Below, one piece after another: positions 43,601 through 52,138 of a stretch of DNA of 64,000 nt. The stretch spans positions 42,670-106,669 of the forward strand of contig JAIPDI010000011.1 of NCBI GenBank assembly GCA_021737785.1, written 5' to 3'. The position numbers were made by a program, and so were the translations under genes. Position 1 is the stretch's first letter. The number at the start of each line of letters is the position of its first letter. Source of the stretch: Deltaproteobacteria bacterium (GTDB taxonomy: Bacteria > Desulfobacterota > DSM-4660 > Desulfatiglandales > Desulfatiglandaceae). The notes below the pieces were generated by a model. The model made no database searches. It was not told the origin of the DNA and saw nothing but the letters and a program-made list of their open reading frames with translations.

Positions 43601-43825
43601 CTCCATGACCTGCAGGTTGAGCGGTTCGATATAGGTGGCCTCGGCCATTCCGGGATCAGTCATGATCGTTGCGGGGTTGGAGTTGGCCAATACAATTTCG
43701 TAGCCCAGTTTTCGCAACGCCTTGCAGGCCTGGGTTCCGGAATAGTCAAATTCGCAGGCCTGCCCGATAATAATCGGTCCTGAACTGATAATCATCACTC
43801 GCTCGATATCATCGCGTTTCGGCAT
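40625..43825 (-). CDS. carB: Carbamoyl-phosphate synthase large subunit
   Basis: A 1066-residue enzyme that makes carbamoyl phosphate for arginine and pyrimidines. It begins MPKRDDIERVMIISSGPI (GGAGA upstream) and shows two duplicated ATP-grasp halves: GQACEFDYSGTQACKALR with EINPRTSRSSALASKATG in the first; GQGIEFDYCCVHAAFALR with EANPRASRTVPLVSKV in the second. A C-terminal MGS-like allosteric domain (FKIKATNGTQKFLAECGI) is present. Full length for the family. The small subunit carA is not adjacent; the next gene is a purF-like protein with no glutaminase site. Confidence 0.97.
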   Translation of the reverse strand: MPKRDDIERVMIISSGPIIIGQACEFDYSGTQACKALRKLGYEIVLANSNPATIMTDPGMAEATYIEPLNLQVMEEIIEKERPDALLPNLGGQSGLNLASELARTGVLEKYNVKIIGVEVDAIKRGEDRIAFKETMDRLGIDMPRSEPAFSVEEAERIADTLGYPVVIRPAYTMGGTGGGLVYNVEELRVIASRGISASLVGQILVEESVLGWEELELEVVRDAKNQMITVCFIENVDAMGVHTGDSYCTAPMLTIDPELQKKLQKYSYDIVEAIKVIGGTNIQFAHDPETGRVVVIEINPRTSRSSALASKATGFPIALISAMLAGGMTLDEIPYWREGTLDKYIPWGDYVVVKFARWAFEKFEGSLDRLGTQMRAVGEVMSIGKTYKEAFQKAIRSLENGRYGLGFAKDFHRKSLDDLLDLLAEPSSERQFIIYEALRKGADIHVLQTKTHIKRWFIEQMKELVDLEETLLGHKGEELPDHLLGQAKKDGFSDRYLSQLLGIPEKNIRERRKALGVVEGWEPVPVSGVENAAYYFSTYNAPDQVGSSDRRKVMVLGGGPNRIGQGIEFDYCCVHAAFALRDEGVESIMVNCNPETVSTDYDTSDKLYFEPLTVEDVLSIYEKERPEGVIVQFGGQTPLNIAKELAEAGVNIIGTSPEAIDLAEDRDRFRLKMQKLGIPQPESGMASTLDEALKIAEEIGYPLMVRPSYVLGGRAMEVIHDEEMLRHYVAAAVDVSPERPILIDKFLENAIEAEADAISDGTDAFVPAVMEHIELAGVHSGDSACVIPPISIPAKHLDTIYEYTRKIAVELKVIGLMNIQYAIADDTVYILEANPRASRTVPLVSKVCNISMARIATQLMLGKKLGDLDIRPKNIPHFGVKEAVFPFNMFPEVDPLLGPEMRSTGEVLGMADSFGLAYFKAQEATQLTLPSEGTVLITVSEADRPAVLEVARQFSRLGFKIKATNGTQKFLAECGIEAGSILKMHEGRPNIVDGIKNNDIQLVVNTPSGKLSKHDDSYIRKAAIKYKVPYITTIAAALAATRGIAKVREGHGRVKSLQSYHQDIR

Positions 43826-43845
43826 AAATGTCTCCTTAAGGGACT

Positions 43846-43936
43846 CACACAAAGACACAGAGGCACGGAGATTTTCTTACAAAAACTTTTTTTGTAATAA
43901 TTTTGCCCGGTGGTCTTTGTGACTTTGTGTGTTAAA
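43846..43936. repeat. Inverted CACAAAG-type repeats upstream of carB
   Basis: CACACAAAGACACAGAGGCAC (start 43848, shown in part) faces GGTCTTTGTGACTTTGTGTG at about 43911-43932, giving an imperfect inverted repeat with an AT-rich loop. Related CACACAAAGCCACAAAG lies at 63812. Confidence 0.6.
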
Positions 43937-43960
43937 TTTTTATTGGTGCAATTCCTGGAT

Positions 43961-45202
43961 TCATGAGTTATGGGTCGCTCTTTTTTTCCACCGCTGAAGC
44001 AGATAGGGCTTGGTCATTTCAAAGGTCTCGCAGTCGTTTTCAATGGCCTCTTCCGCCTGTTTGATGGACATCTTCCGGGTCCGCTTCACAAAGGAGAGGG
44101 TCCTTCCGAAATAGAGGGGGATCAGGGAATCCATTATGTCATCGGGTTCAATGTCCACTATCCCGTATGAAACCGCGGTGTCAAAGAGTACCCGGGCCCA
44201 CAGATCGGTGGGGAAATTGAACTCCATCTCCTTGAGGCCTCCTATCTCCTGGAGCTTCCGGTATACATCGGTGGTGAGGATCTGCTCCCATACATGGCTG
44301 AATAAATCAAAGCCTTGATGAAACTGTTGGAGAAGATTGTCTGTATCCACATCCACTTTGGGGGGCATTTCCACTTCGCCGAGACCGAAACCGAATATGG
44401 CTGTGGGCCGGCTATATTTGACCTTTGTCCAAAAACCGTTAAACTCTTCCATTAAACAGAAGATGGTGCCTACCACCTGTCTGAACATCGGGCCAAGATC
44501 AGATCCCGGATCTTTGGTCCGGTGAATCTTGGGGCGCCCCAGAAACGCCTGGCATATCTGAACCCTTTGATTGATGGCCAGCGTGGTCATCCAGATATCA
44601 ATCCCGAAATTCGCAACGGACGCATTCCACGAGGCGCTGTCCAGATACGCCTGGGCCAGCTTTCCGCTGAAGCCGAAGTCGCCGCCGATCGGCTGCCGGA
44701 CCCTTCGTCCATACAGTGCCCTTGTCATCGGATATGCGATTCCATTGGTAATGGTGCCGTCATATTTATGCCGGATATAAAGGGGGGCGACATAGGAAAA
44801 TCCCTGGAACAGGGGCTTGCCCAGATGCCGGATCCATTCCGGCGTAATGCTTTTCAGGTCTGCATCAACGACCACCACCGCCTTGGCCTTAAGCGCAACC
44901 ACCTTTTCAAAGAGATTCTTGAAATTATTCCCCTTTCCCTTGATACCGGGTTCAGTGGAAAGATAGATCTTCGGTGCCTTGGTCCGGGTATCCAGAAACG
45001 CCTGGCGGGTGTTGTCAGGAGAATTGTTGTCACAGTTGATAATGACCGTGTCCATGTCATTGAAATACTGATCTAATCCGATATCTGCCTGGGTGACCGG
45101 GTAGCTGATGGCATCGGCCTCGTTATAGGAAGGGATACAAACCACCAATTCCGCCCTGTTGACGTTTTCCGGGTTCACCTCTCTTTCAAAATGCTCATTC
45201 AT
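43961..45202 (-). CDS. Glycosyltransferase family 2-like, solute synthesis
   Basis: A 413-residue cytoplasmic GT-A glycosyltransferase. It begins with LVVCIPSYNEADAI, then VIINCDNNSPDNTRQAF, the metal-binding VVVDADLKSI and the acceptor-site-like IGGDFGFSGKLAQAYL. This resembles glucosylglycerate/mannosylglucosylglycerate synthases. It overlaps the phosphatase gene upstream, whose partner is a glucosyl-3-phosphoglycerate synthase-like gene. The ATG at 45202 is chosen for GGAG 9 nt upstream; an ATG at 45217 lies within the overlap. It probably adds the second sugar or makes glucosylglycerate directly. Confidence 0.78.
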   Translation of the reverse strand: MNEHFEREVNPENVNRAELVVCIPSYNEADAISYPVTQADIGLDQYFNDMDTVIINCDNNSPDNTRQAFLDTRTKAPKIYLSTEPGIKGKGNNFKNLFEKVVALKAKAVVVVDADLKSITPEWIRHLGKPLFQGFSYVAPLYIRHKYDGTITNGIAYPMTRALYGRRVRQPIGGDFGFSGKLAQAYLDSASWNASVANFGIDIWMTTLAINQRVQICQAFLGRPKIHRTKDPGSDLGPMFRQVVGTIFCLMEEFNGFWTKVKYSRPTAIFGFGLGEVEMPPKVDVDTDNLLQQFHQGFDLFSHVWEQILTTDVYRKLQEIGGLKEMEFNFPTDLWARVLFDTAVSYGIVDIEPDDIMDSLIPLYFGRTLSFVKRTRKMSIKQAEEAIENDCETFEMTKPYLLQRWKKRATHNS

Positions 45203-46091
45203 AAACTTTTTCTCCATTTTGGCTCAAGATGCGTAATACGGCTGAATTCCAGCCTGCCGGACCGAACTGATCAGAGATCCTGAGCCTCGGGATTCGACGT
45301 TTCAGACCTTGAAACGTGCGTTTGGAACGGATCAACACGGGAATATCCGCCTGCTCGAGCATGGTAAAATCATTCGGACTGTCTCCAAGGGCGATGGTCA
45401 CTGCATCGTTATGACGCGACCTGTACCACGCCGTGACAAGTTCCATCCCCTTTGCCTTATCATTTTTTCCCTGAAGATGATAAAACCGGCCTCCCGATGT
45501 AATCAAAAGGCCCCTGTCCTCTGCAGCACGATAAAGCGGGGCCGGGTCTTCGGGTGCATCCCCCTGGATGATGAACGGCTCGTCGTACTCACGCATGGCC
45601 GCGTATCGGGCATCCCTTTTATTGAGGCCTGTTAGACGGGATATTTCGTCAAGCCCCATTTCTGAAAACCCCTTGATGTCCCATTGTAATTCCTGGCGGA
45701 TCTCCCCAAGGACCTGGGTCAACCGGCCATATGGAATGCCGAGAGATATTTTCCACACTCCCATCCCTCTGCCCGCGGCAGTCCCCTCAGGGGATTCCCC
45801 GGGCCCAGGACCATCAGAGGCAACGGCCCCGGGGGGAGGGTCGGGAAATGTCTCTTTCGGGAAAAATATACCTCCCCCGTTCTCCGAGATAAAGGGTGCC
45901 GAAAGGGACAGCCTCCTGCGCAGGATATTTATTTCGGCCCGGGTCTTGCTGGAGACAATGATCACGGGCGTCCCTAGTTTTCGGCAGTGTTCAAGTGCCG
46001 GGATAGCCGCCTCCCATCCATAGGTATCATGATCCAGGAGGGTGCCGTCCAAGTCGGTGAAGATAAGATAAAACGGGGAGTTTGATCCCAT
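45195..46091 (-). CDS. HAD phosphatase, mannosyl-/glucosyl-3-phosphoglycerate phosphatase-like
   Basis: A 298-residue HAD-IIB hydrolase. Motif I is FTDLDGTLLDHD, motif II is VIIVSSKTRAEI, the cap starts at PFISENGGGIFF, and motif IV is IALGDSPNDFTML. SSKTRAEI and ENGG are characteristic of the mannosyl-3-phosphoglycerate phosphatase group. It would remove phosphate from a glycosyl-3-phosphoglycerate to free the compatible solute. The middle gene of a three-gene operon. An insert rich in Gly and Pro (PPPGAVASDGPGPGESPEG) enlarges the cap. Confidence 0.85.
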   Translation of the reverse strand: MGSNSPFYLIFTDLDGTLLDHDTYGWEAAIPALEHCRKLGTPVIIVSSKTRAEINILRRRLSLSAPFISENGGGIFFPKETFPDPPPGAVASDGPGPGESPEGTAAGRGMGVWKISLGIPYGRLTQVLGEIRQELQWDIKGFSEMGLDEISRLTGLNKRDARYAAMREYDEPFIIQGDAPEDPAPLYRAAEDRGLLITSGGRFYHLQGKNDKAKGMELVTAWYRSRHNDAVTIALGDSPNDFTMLEQADIPVLIRSKRTFQGLKRRIPRLRISDQFGPAGWNSAVLRILSQNGEKVYE

Positions 46092-46130
46092 GGGTGCACG
46101 AACTTTATCAGCGATACCGACAATTCGGCA

Positions 46131-47504
46131 TCAGGAAAAACGTCTCTTTTCAGCTTCAACGACTTCAATCAAGTCATAAAAGATGTGAGGCAGCTTGTTG
46201 GATACCCGTTCCCATGAGACGGTCTGGGGCGTTTCAAACACCCCCTGTTCTTTTTTGCGCTCCACATCCAGGATGGCCTGGGCCAGGCCGTTGTCCAAAA
46301 ATGGTTTGAACTCAGGATTCGTGTGGACAAATCTCAAGAACTTCTCTGTCATCCGGTACGGGGAGGTGAGCATTTCACCGGCCTGCAACACGGAATTTCG
46401 GAAGACGTGTTTCACCAGGTATTCTTCTCCATCCCGATCATAGCTCAAATTGCTGAAACTTGAGTCATCAGAGTATTTCTTCACCTGTTCCTCGGCCACC
46501 GCTTGATAGGTGACGGTCAGATCCCTGAAAAAAGTATCAGATATCTCCAGGCCCTCTTCGATAACAAGGGCGTTCATCAGCGTGGTGACGATATCGATGG
46601 CCATGCGGTTGAGGCCTTTGGTACGGTCTTCCGGTGAAGATTCCTGGTGCTTGTGGTCGAACGGATCTTTGGAAAACATGACCTGGGCAGGGGATGAGGC
46701 CTTGCGGTAGACCTCGATCAGGGTGAATATCTCCACGCCCCAGTTGGTGGCAAAGCGCATCCGTTTCAGAAGGTCCACGTGAAACGCCACTTCCCCGGAG
46801 AGCTGGTAGTTGAAATCCAGCAGGAACTGGATCAAGTTCAACATCTTCTGCTCTTCAGTTTCCGTGAATTTTCGCTTGAGGGCAAGAAGGAGGGGGTCCA
46901 GGAGAAGCCGTTTCACCCGGCCATACAATCTGTCTTCCATGATCCGCGCGTAGTAGGCCTTTGAAAAATCGTAATTCAAAACCACCACCGGATAGAAAAG
47001 CCGATCCAATTGCACCCGTCTGAATGTCCGGATATCCGCATCGATCAGACCGACCGATTCCGCCCCCAAGGCAATGGCAATCCCGAAACTGAGGAACATG
47101 TTTTTTCCTTTGCCCGGCTCGCTGATGTTGAACCCCGCTTCGTTAAGCGTATTGTAGATGCCGGTGAAGCCGGGACCGTCGTTCCACTGAATCAGATAGT
47201 TCTTGATGTCGTGACTCTCTATCAGATCCTTCAGCGCAAAGGCCTCTTCCTCATTCGCCTGATCCAGGCCGAAGATGATCTTTGACACATAGGTTACTTC
47301 TTTCAACTGCCTGAGTATCCTCTGGAAGGTGGCATGATTAACCGGGTCGGTGTACTCGCTGGCAAGGAGCGGAATAACCAACACTGTCTTTTTCCACTTG
47401 GAATGAAGCCTGAGCCGGGCCTTCAGGTGCTTCCGCTCTTGCCGGAGGATATGAAACGTGGTTATTCTGCTGCTGTTTTGTGAAAAATCAGAAATGGCCC
47501 ACAC
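46131..47504 (-). CDS. Glucosyl-3-phosphoglycerate synthase-like glycosyltransferase
   Basis: A 457-residue protein resembling GT81-type glucosyl-3-phosphoglycerate synthases. Landmarks are KTVLVIPLLASEYTDP, the GKGKNMFLSFGIAIA stretch with SVGLIDADIRTF (the DxD-like metal site), and NWGVEIFTLIEVYRK. It would join NDP-glucose and 3-phosphoglycerate, the first step of glucosylglycerate or mannosylglucosylglycerate synthesis. The GTG start at 47504 is uncertain: GGGGG abuts it, and a promoter 200 nt upstream leaves a long leader. It heads the operon; salt or nitrogen stress is the usual inducer in this family. Confidence 0.75.
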   Translation of the reverse strand: MWAISDFSQNSSRITTFHILRQERKHLKARLRLHSKWKKTVLVIPLLASEYTDPVNHATFQRILRQLKEVTYVSKIIFGLDQANEEEAFALKDLIESHDIKNYLIQWNDGPGFTGIYNTLNEAGFNISEPGKGKNMFLSFGIAIALGAESVGLIDADIRTFRRVQLDRLFYPVVVLNYDFSKAYYARIMEDRLYGRVKRLLLDPLLLALKRKFTETEEQKMLNLIQFLLDFNYQLSGEVAFHVDLLKRMRFATNWGVEIFTLIEVYRKASSPAQVMFSKDPFDHKHQESSPEDRTKGLNRMAIDIVTTLMNALVIEEGLEISDTFFRDLTVTYQAVAEEQVKKYSDDSSFSNLSYDRDGEEYLVKHVFRNSVLQAGEMLTSPYRMTEKFLRFVHTNPEFKPFLDNGLAQAILDVERKKEQGVFETPQTVSWERVSNKLPHIFYDLIEVVEAEKRRFS

Positions 47505-47705
47505 CCCCTTTCCATGTCTCTCGTCCTCTGCGCGCGTGATTTTGAAAACGCCCGCCAGGCCTCATCAAAGCCTGTGTAACCCCTGCCGCTTCCGCCTCGT
47601 ATCCTGCGAAGGCTCGAATATTTTCGCAAGCGCGGCCCCCTTGCCGCTAGCTCCGAAAAGAAGGCCGATGTTATGAGGCCCCGCGGCCAAGGCAGCATCA
47701 AGGCA
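47505..47705 (-). other. Long leader of the solute operon
   Basis: About 195 nt separate the predicted transcription start from the first gene. An out-of-frame ORF from an ATG at about 47701 runs through the leader into the gene start. No known RNA motif was recognised. Confidence 0.3.
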
Positions 47706-47734
47706 ACTTAAACAAAACAGAATCCTTTGTCAAC
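47706..47734 (-). promoter_or_regulatory. Probable promoter of the compatible-solute operon
   Basis: Minus strand TTGACA (47734-47729), 17 nt, TAAGTT (47711-47706). Confidence 0.5.
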
Positions 47735-47849
47735 ATCCCGTTGGATACTCAAATGACCCTCCTCTTTCCCCCTCTTTATCCGGCGGTTTTCGGTTGAATA
47801 AAGGACAACTGGCTGATATATTTGGGGAGCTTTTTAAAGAGGTGCGGAG

Positions 47850-48410
47850 ATGGTCCCTTCAATTCAGGAATGCTATCAGCTCATGGATACCTACCGGATG
47901 CTGGATAATATCAGGGTCCATTCCGTGGTCGTGGCAAAGGTGACCCGCCTGATCGTTCAAGATCTTCGGGAGGCAGACATCCATGTGTCTATTGAAATCG
48001 CGACCGCCGGGGCGCTCCTCCATGACATCGGGAAAACCGCTTCCCTTCAAACGGGTGAGGATCATTCCGAGCTGGGGAGACAGATTTGCCTAAAAAACCA
48101 TTTTGACGAAATCGCCGCAATTGTCGCAGAACATGTGAGATTGAAAGACTATTCCTTAAATGGAAGCTTTTCTGAAAAGGAGATCGTCTTTTATGCGGAC
48201 AAACGGGTCAAGCATGATCAGATTGTCAGCCTCAATGAGCGCCTGGCCTATATCCTCGATCGGTACAGCAGGGGCCAGGAGCGACTGAACCGGGCCATTA
48301 AAGAGAATTTTTATCTCTGCAGACTGATTCAGGAGAAACTGTTCAGAAAACTGTCTTTCAGCCCTGAAGCCCTGTCCCGCATGGTGGCCGGATGCCGCAT
48401 GCCCCTGTGA
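47850..48410 (+). CDS. HD-domain phosphohydrolase family protein
   Basis: A 186-residue soluble protein with the HDIG signature. The metal ligands are visible as RVHSVVVAKV, LLHDIGK and, further on, AEHVRLKDY. The size and the single HD domain match the small HDIG family whose members act on nucleotides or RNA ends. A ribosome site (GAGGTGCGGAG) precedes the ATG. Substrate is unknown. It stands alone, facing the next gene head to tail at their 3' ends. Confidence 0.85.
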   Translation: MVPSIQECYQLMDTYRMLDNIRVHSVVVAKVTRLIVQDLREADIHVSIEIATAGALLHDIGKTASLQTGEDHSELGRQICLKNHFDEIAAIVAEHVRLKDYSLNGSFSEKEIVFYADKRVKHDQIVSLNERLAYILDRYSRGQERLNRAIKENFYLCRLIQEKLFRKLSFSPEALSRMVAGCRMPL

Positions 48411-48441
48411 AGCCTCTGAAATAGTCGATGATTGACCCCAG

Positions 48442-48789
48442 CTACTCCTTGTTCTGGCCCTCTTTTTTCTTTTTCTTTTTCTGCTGCCGCTTGCTCTCGG
48501 CAGACGCTTCCTCGACCACCTTCTTTTTGCTGGATTTATCCTTTTTCGGCGCAGCCAGCTTTTCGGCCTTGATCCTGGCCATCTCCTCCGCCTTCTTTTC
48601 TTTTCCTTCGATGGCCCTCAACCGCTGTCCTGTTTCTCTGATCTTGGCGCGCAATTTCCTGACCGTGGTATCCTTGGAAACCGCGTCCGCATCAAGTCCT
48701 TTCTCAGTCAATAGAGACAGCCTCTGTGCCAACTGCTCATCCCAGTAGTGTTTCTGTTCCAATCTTGCTTCTTTCGCTTTTGATACCAT
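48442..48789 (-). CDS. Highly charged conserved hypothetical protein
   Basis: A 115-residue cytoplasmic protein, mostly coiled coil and Lys/Glu-rich. It starts MVSKAKEARLEQKHYWDEQL, continues with SLLTEKGLDADAVSKDTTVRKLRAKIRE cut in length here, and ends in a Lys-rich tail (KRQQKKKKKKEGQNKE). The ATG at 48789 has GGGC 8-9 nt upstream; frame continues upstream without support. It resembles small proteins I associate with Desulfobacterota, but no function is known to me. The basic tail could bind nucleic acid. Confidence 0.7.
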   Translation of the reverse strand: MVSKAKEARLEQKHYWDEQLAQRLSLLTEKGLDADAVSKDTTVRKLRAKIRETGQRLRAIEGKEKKAEEMARIKAEKLAAPKKDKSSKKKVVEEASAESKRQQKKKKKKEGQNKE

Positions 48790-49174
48790 TTTTTTGCCCT
48801 TTCTCTCTGTGTGCGTATGCCGGTACCCTTGGATCCGATCGATAAAGGTGTTTCCCCCAGGTACAGTTTCGCGGAAAACCGGGAGCATGCGTCAGAGTTC
48901 GTCATGTCTTCCTGGCAGGAACCAAAGCCCTCTCAAAGATTGCACCCGAAACCGGAGAAACTCCTTATAAGGCATGGAAAGCATTCTGTCAAAACCATTT
49001 CGTCGTCGTCACTCCTTGTGTATCAATAAACGGGATAATAGTAAATGCCATTGTCTCCTGAGAACCTTTGCCAAATCAGCTGTGACGCCATGCTGCCCAT
49101 CTGCGGTTCGGCGACAGCGCGGTAAGGCCGATGAACGCTAAGCCTGTACCTTTCGGTCTCTTGATCCGGACGCC
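48790..49174. other. Intergenic stretch, nothing recognised
   Basis: No supported coding frame, RNA, or terminator was seen in these 385 nt. The promoter of the charged protein should be near its left end. Confidence 0.35.
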
Positions 49175-50086
49175 TCAAAGGAGATCCTTCAGGGCCGTCT
49201 CTATGTCGGAAAAATGAAATTGAAATCCATGGGTTAAAAGCTTTTTCGGAAAAACTCGCTGCCCCTCTAAGAGATTGGACCCAAACTCTCCTTTTATCAT
49301 CTTGACGACAAAGCCGGGTACCGCGGGGAGGAAGGTCGGCCTTCCCATGGCCTTTGCCAGGGCATGGGTCAGTTCCCTGTTCCTGACCGGCTCAGGCGCC
49401 GTGCAGTTGATGGGACCGGACAGGTCGCCTGTCGTCATCAGGAATAGATAAATATCCACCAGATCCTTTTCATGTATCCATGAAACCCACTGGTTGCCGC
49501 TCCCTAAGGGACTCCCTAACCCTTTCTGGAACAAAGGCTTCATCTCGCCGAGGGCGCCGCCGCTTTTTCCCAGTACGATTCCCAACCGGCAGATAACAAC
49601 CCTTGCCCCAAAGGCCTCGGCCCGGCCCGCGGCGGCCTCCCACTCACGGGTCACTGAGGCCAGGAAATCATCTCCCGCAGGACTATCCTCGTCCAATGCC
49701 TCGTCTCCGTGGAAACCATAGTAGCCAACGGCAGAGGTGCTGAGCAGGGTGGTTCCCTCTTTCGCGCCCTTGGACAGGGCCTCCACCAGATGCGTCGTTG
49801 TCCGAACCCGGCTGTTCCGGATGAGTTCCTTGGCCTTTCGATCCCACTTCCTGAAGATGGAGGCCCCGGCCAGATTGACGATGACATTATGCTGTGGCAC
49901 ACGCTCTTGCCATGCCCCCGGGAGCGTGGGATCCCCTTCCAGATAGGAAACGCCCTGTCCCGCCGCCTGAGCGGGTTCTGTGGGCGCTTTTCGCGTCAAA
50001 ATAGTCACTTGGTGACCCTGCTCGACGAGATGCTGCGTCAAGGTCGTACCCACAAATCCGGTGCCGCCGGTGATAAAGATCTTCAT
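49175..50086 (-). CDS. TIGR01777-family epimerase (YfcH/SDR39U1-like)
   Basis: A 303-residue extended short-chain dehydrogenase. The NADP loop is at the start, MKIFITGGTGFVGTTLTQHL. VNLAGASIFRKWD and STSAVGYYGFHGDEALDED carry the active-site Tyr, and a C-terminal DUF1731 part (KMIKGEFGSNLLEGQRVFPKKL, shortened) completes the family. The start at 50086 is chosen because the Rossmann motif must be N-terminal; the frame runs further upstream without sense. It follows the photolyase gene by 14 nt, an arrangement that suggests co-transcription. Substrate unknown. Confidence 0.9.
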   Translation of the reverse strand: MKIFITGGTGFVGTTLTQHLVEQGHQVTILTRKAPTEPAQAAGQGVSYLEGDPTLPGAWQERVPQHNVIVNLAGASIFRKWDRKAKELIRNSRVRTTTHLVEALSKGAKEGTTLLSTSAVGYYGFHGDEALDEDSPAGDDFLASVTREWEAAAGRAEAFGARVVICRLGIVLGKSGGALGEMKPLFQKGLGSPLGSGNQWVSWIHEKDLVDIYLFLMTTGDLSGPINCTAPEPVRNRELTHALAKAMGRPTFLPAVPGFVVKMIKGEFGSNLLEGQRVFPKKLLTHGFQFHFSDIETALKDLL

Positions 50087-50100
50087 TTCCAGGCCCCCTT

Positions 50101-51624
50101 TCAGGATGGAGCAGTAACGTCGTTGAGCCGCTGCGCTGCGGCTAACGCATGGCTCGAATATCTCTCGACGTAGCCGCTGACGTCGAATTTTCGAGCCGTG
50201 TTTTTGGAACTCATGTAACGGATCTTGCCGAACACGGGTCGCTCCGGCCCCCATGCCCGGTCGTAACGGCCTAAGGTCCAGAAGATCCCGGAATAGGAAT
50301 TGGGGTCCCGGCCGTCCATGGCGTAGCGATTATTCAATTCAATCATGATATGAAGGGCCTCTCTGGGGTGGGCGGTCCACTGAAGGATCTTTTTGCCCCA
50401 CAGCATGCGCAGGTAGTTGTGGATGCGGCCCTCCCGGACCAGTTGGGTCTGGGCTGCATTCCAGAGCGGATCATGGGTCTGGGCCGATGCCAGGGTCTCC
50501 AGGGTGTAGAGATAGGGTCGATCGTCCGTCTCGTGATCGGCCAGCGTATTCAATGCCCAGTTGGGGAGAGATTCATATTGCGCGTAATCCATTCTCTGCC
50601 AGCACATGTTGAAGCCCAGTTCCCGCCAGGTAACCAGCTGATCCAAGAAGGCCTCGGCCGAAGCGCTCATGCCCCACCACCCTGAGCGGCCGCCGTTTGA
50701 CCGGGGCGAGATCCGATCGAAAAACCAGTCTTCCTTCTTCATGATCGCGTGGAAGATCTGGTGGGCGGCGATGTGGCCGAAGTGGAGGTAGGGGGAAAGT
50801 CCGCTGGTCGCCTCTACGCCAGGTAAATTCCGGTCCCGGTCATAGACTGCAATGTGCCTTTCCAGAAATACCCGGAGCCTTTGCTCTGCTGTCCGGGACC
50901 CTCCCTCTCCCTGAACAGCGCCGACCTGATGATCTATGGGCAATCGGGTCAGGGAGTTTGCCGTATTGCTCAGGATACCGGAATCTGCCGGGGGCCATTT
51001 ATCCCGCACATGCCCGGGGATCGCCTCGAGTCGAGGGAGGCGGAGGCCTCTGAGGGGGAAGGGACGGGGATGTTCCATGAGATAGGAGGGAAGCGTCTTC
51101 TGGAGGAATCGCCTGAAGGCATAGGCCGTTGGGAATACCCGATCCGCTGCCCGCATGGGAAGGAGTCCGTTCCCATCCACCAGTTCCATGAGCACCTTTG
51201 CTTTTTTTGACGCTGCGGCGATCATTTTGGGGAGAAAGAAGGCGGGAAAGTCGTCTGTCACCACCACGCACGCCTCACGGGCAAGGTTCTCCAGGAGCCC
51301 TTTGCCCGCATCCGGGGCAGGTTCCAGATAGGGATAATAAAGTACCGGAGGCCCCGTGAACCGCTCCGCATTATCTGCCATCCCCCGCAGTATGAAGTGG
51401 TGCAACCGGTCGCTGGCCCAGTCATACCCACACCGGAGGGCCTCCAGCACCACCAGGGGTTTGTCAAGCGCTTTGGCCCAGTCAATGGCGCGATCCAGGC
51501 TGTAATTCCATCGTGCCCGGCGATTGGCGATCATCCAGTAGAGGACGAACCGGCCCCCGGCATCAACCGCGCCGGGGTTCCCTTTTCGAACCCGCAGGTC
51601 GGGTACAGAACTCACCAGATGCAT
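50101..51624 (-). CDS. phr: Class II-type deoxyribodipyrimidine photolyase
   Basis: A 507-residue flavoprotein that repairs cyclobutane pyrimidine dimers with light. The N-terminal RFVLYWMIANRRARWNYSLDRA stretch (shortened) and the order of later motifs fit class II photolyases: TSGLSPYLHFGHIAAHQI, LVTWRELGFNMCW, and MLWGKKILQWTAHPREAL. The enzyme is uncommon for a strict anaerobe and suggests exposure to light in surface sediment or water. It lies 18 nt after a flavin-nucleotide-binding-fold gene and before the epimerase. Confidence 0.92.
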   Translation of the reverse strand: MHLVSSVPDLRVRKGNPGAVDAGGRFVLYWMIANRRARWNYSLDRAIDWAKALDKPLVVLEALRCGYDWASDRLHHFILRGMADNAERFTGPPVLYYPYLEPAPDAGKGLLENLAREACVVVTDDFPAFFLPKMIAAASKKAKVLMELVDGNGLLPMRAADRVFPTAYAFRRFLQKTLPSYLMEHPRPFPLRGLRLPRLEAIPGHVRDKWPPADSGILSNTANSLTRLPIDHQVGAVQGEGGSRTAEQRLRVFLERHIAVYDRDRNLPGVEATSGLSPYLHFGHIAAHQIFHAIMKKEDWFFDRISPRSNGGRSGWWGMSASAEAFLDQLVTWRELGFNMCWQRMDYAQYESLPNWALNTLADHETDDRPYLYTLETLASAQTHDPLWNAAQTQLVREGRIHNYLRMLWGKKILQWTAHPREALHIMIELNNRYAMDGRDPNSYSGIFWTLGRYDRAWGPERPVFGKIRYMSSKNTARKFDVSGYVERYSSHALAAAQRLNDVTAPS

Positions 51625-51642
51625 CGCCTCCCCCCTTGCGCC

Positions 51643-52098
51643 TCACACCTCCTCAAAATACGCATCCGACAGCCCTTTCAGCAGCAAAAAAGAGACCACT
51701 TTCACCGAAAATATCTCCGCATCTTCACTGTTCATAAACTCCTTCAGATAGGGATGGACCGCGGTGAGCCTGGCCTCAACTGACGCCCGTTTTTCCCTGT
51801 CACGGATGGGCAGGAACTTCCCTTCAACGGTCAGGGCCTGTGCGTCAGGGGGTCTCTTGCCGGGGTGGTCCGCCCGCGTGTCAATGAGAAGGCTGACAAG
51901 AGGATTGTTCATCAGATTCTTGTATTTGGTGGTGGCGCGGGGGGTGACCATATAGATCTCCCCGCACGCATCATCCGCAGCATAGGCCATGAGGGAGCAG
52001 TGGGGCCTTCCCTTCGACTCCGTGGCCAGGACGCAGAAATTATGGGATCGCACCAGCAATTTCATCTTCTCCAGCGTATCATTTGGCATTGTATCCAT
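51643..52098 (-). CDS. Pyridoxamine 5'-phosphate oxidase-fold protein
   Basis: A 151-residue FMN-binding split-barrel protein. It has the pattern HNFCVLATESKGRPHCSLMAY, then YMVTPRATTKYKNLMNNPLVSLLIDTR (shortened), seen in the PNPOx-like general family rather than in true PdxH. It probably binds a flavin and reduces or senses a small molecule. The gene is the first of a group with phr and the epimerase, 18 nt before phr. No specific substrate can be given. Confidence 0.87.
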   Translation of the reverse strand: MDTMPNDTLEKMKLLVRSHNFCVLATESKGRPHCSLMAYAADDACGEIYMVTPRATTKYKNLMNNPLVSLLIDTRADHPGKRPPDAQALTVEGKFLPIRDREKRASVEARLTAVHPYLKEFMNSEDAEIFSVKVVSFLLLKGLSDAYFEEV

Positions 52099-52138
52099 TC
52101 CCCCATTCGTTCAAATTGGTGGTCAATACCCAATCTAT

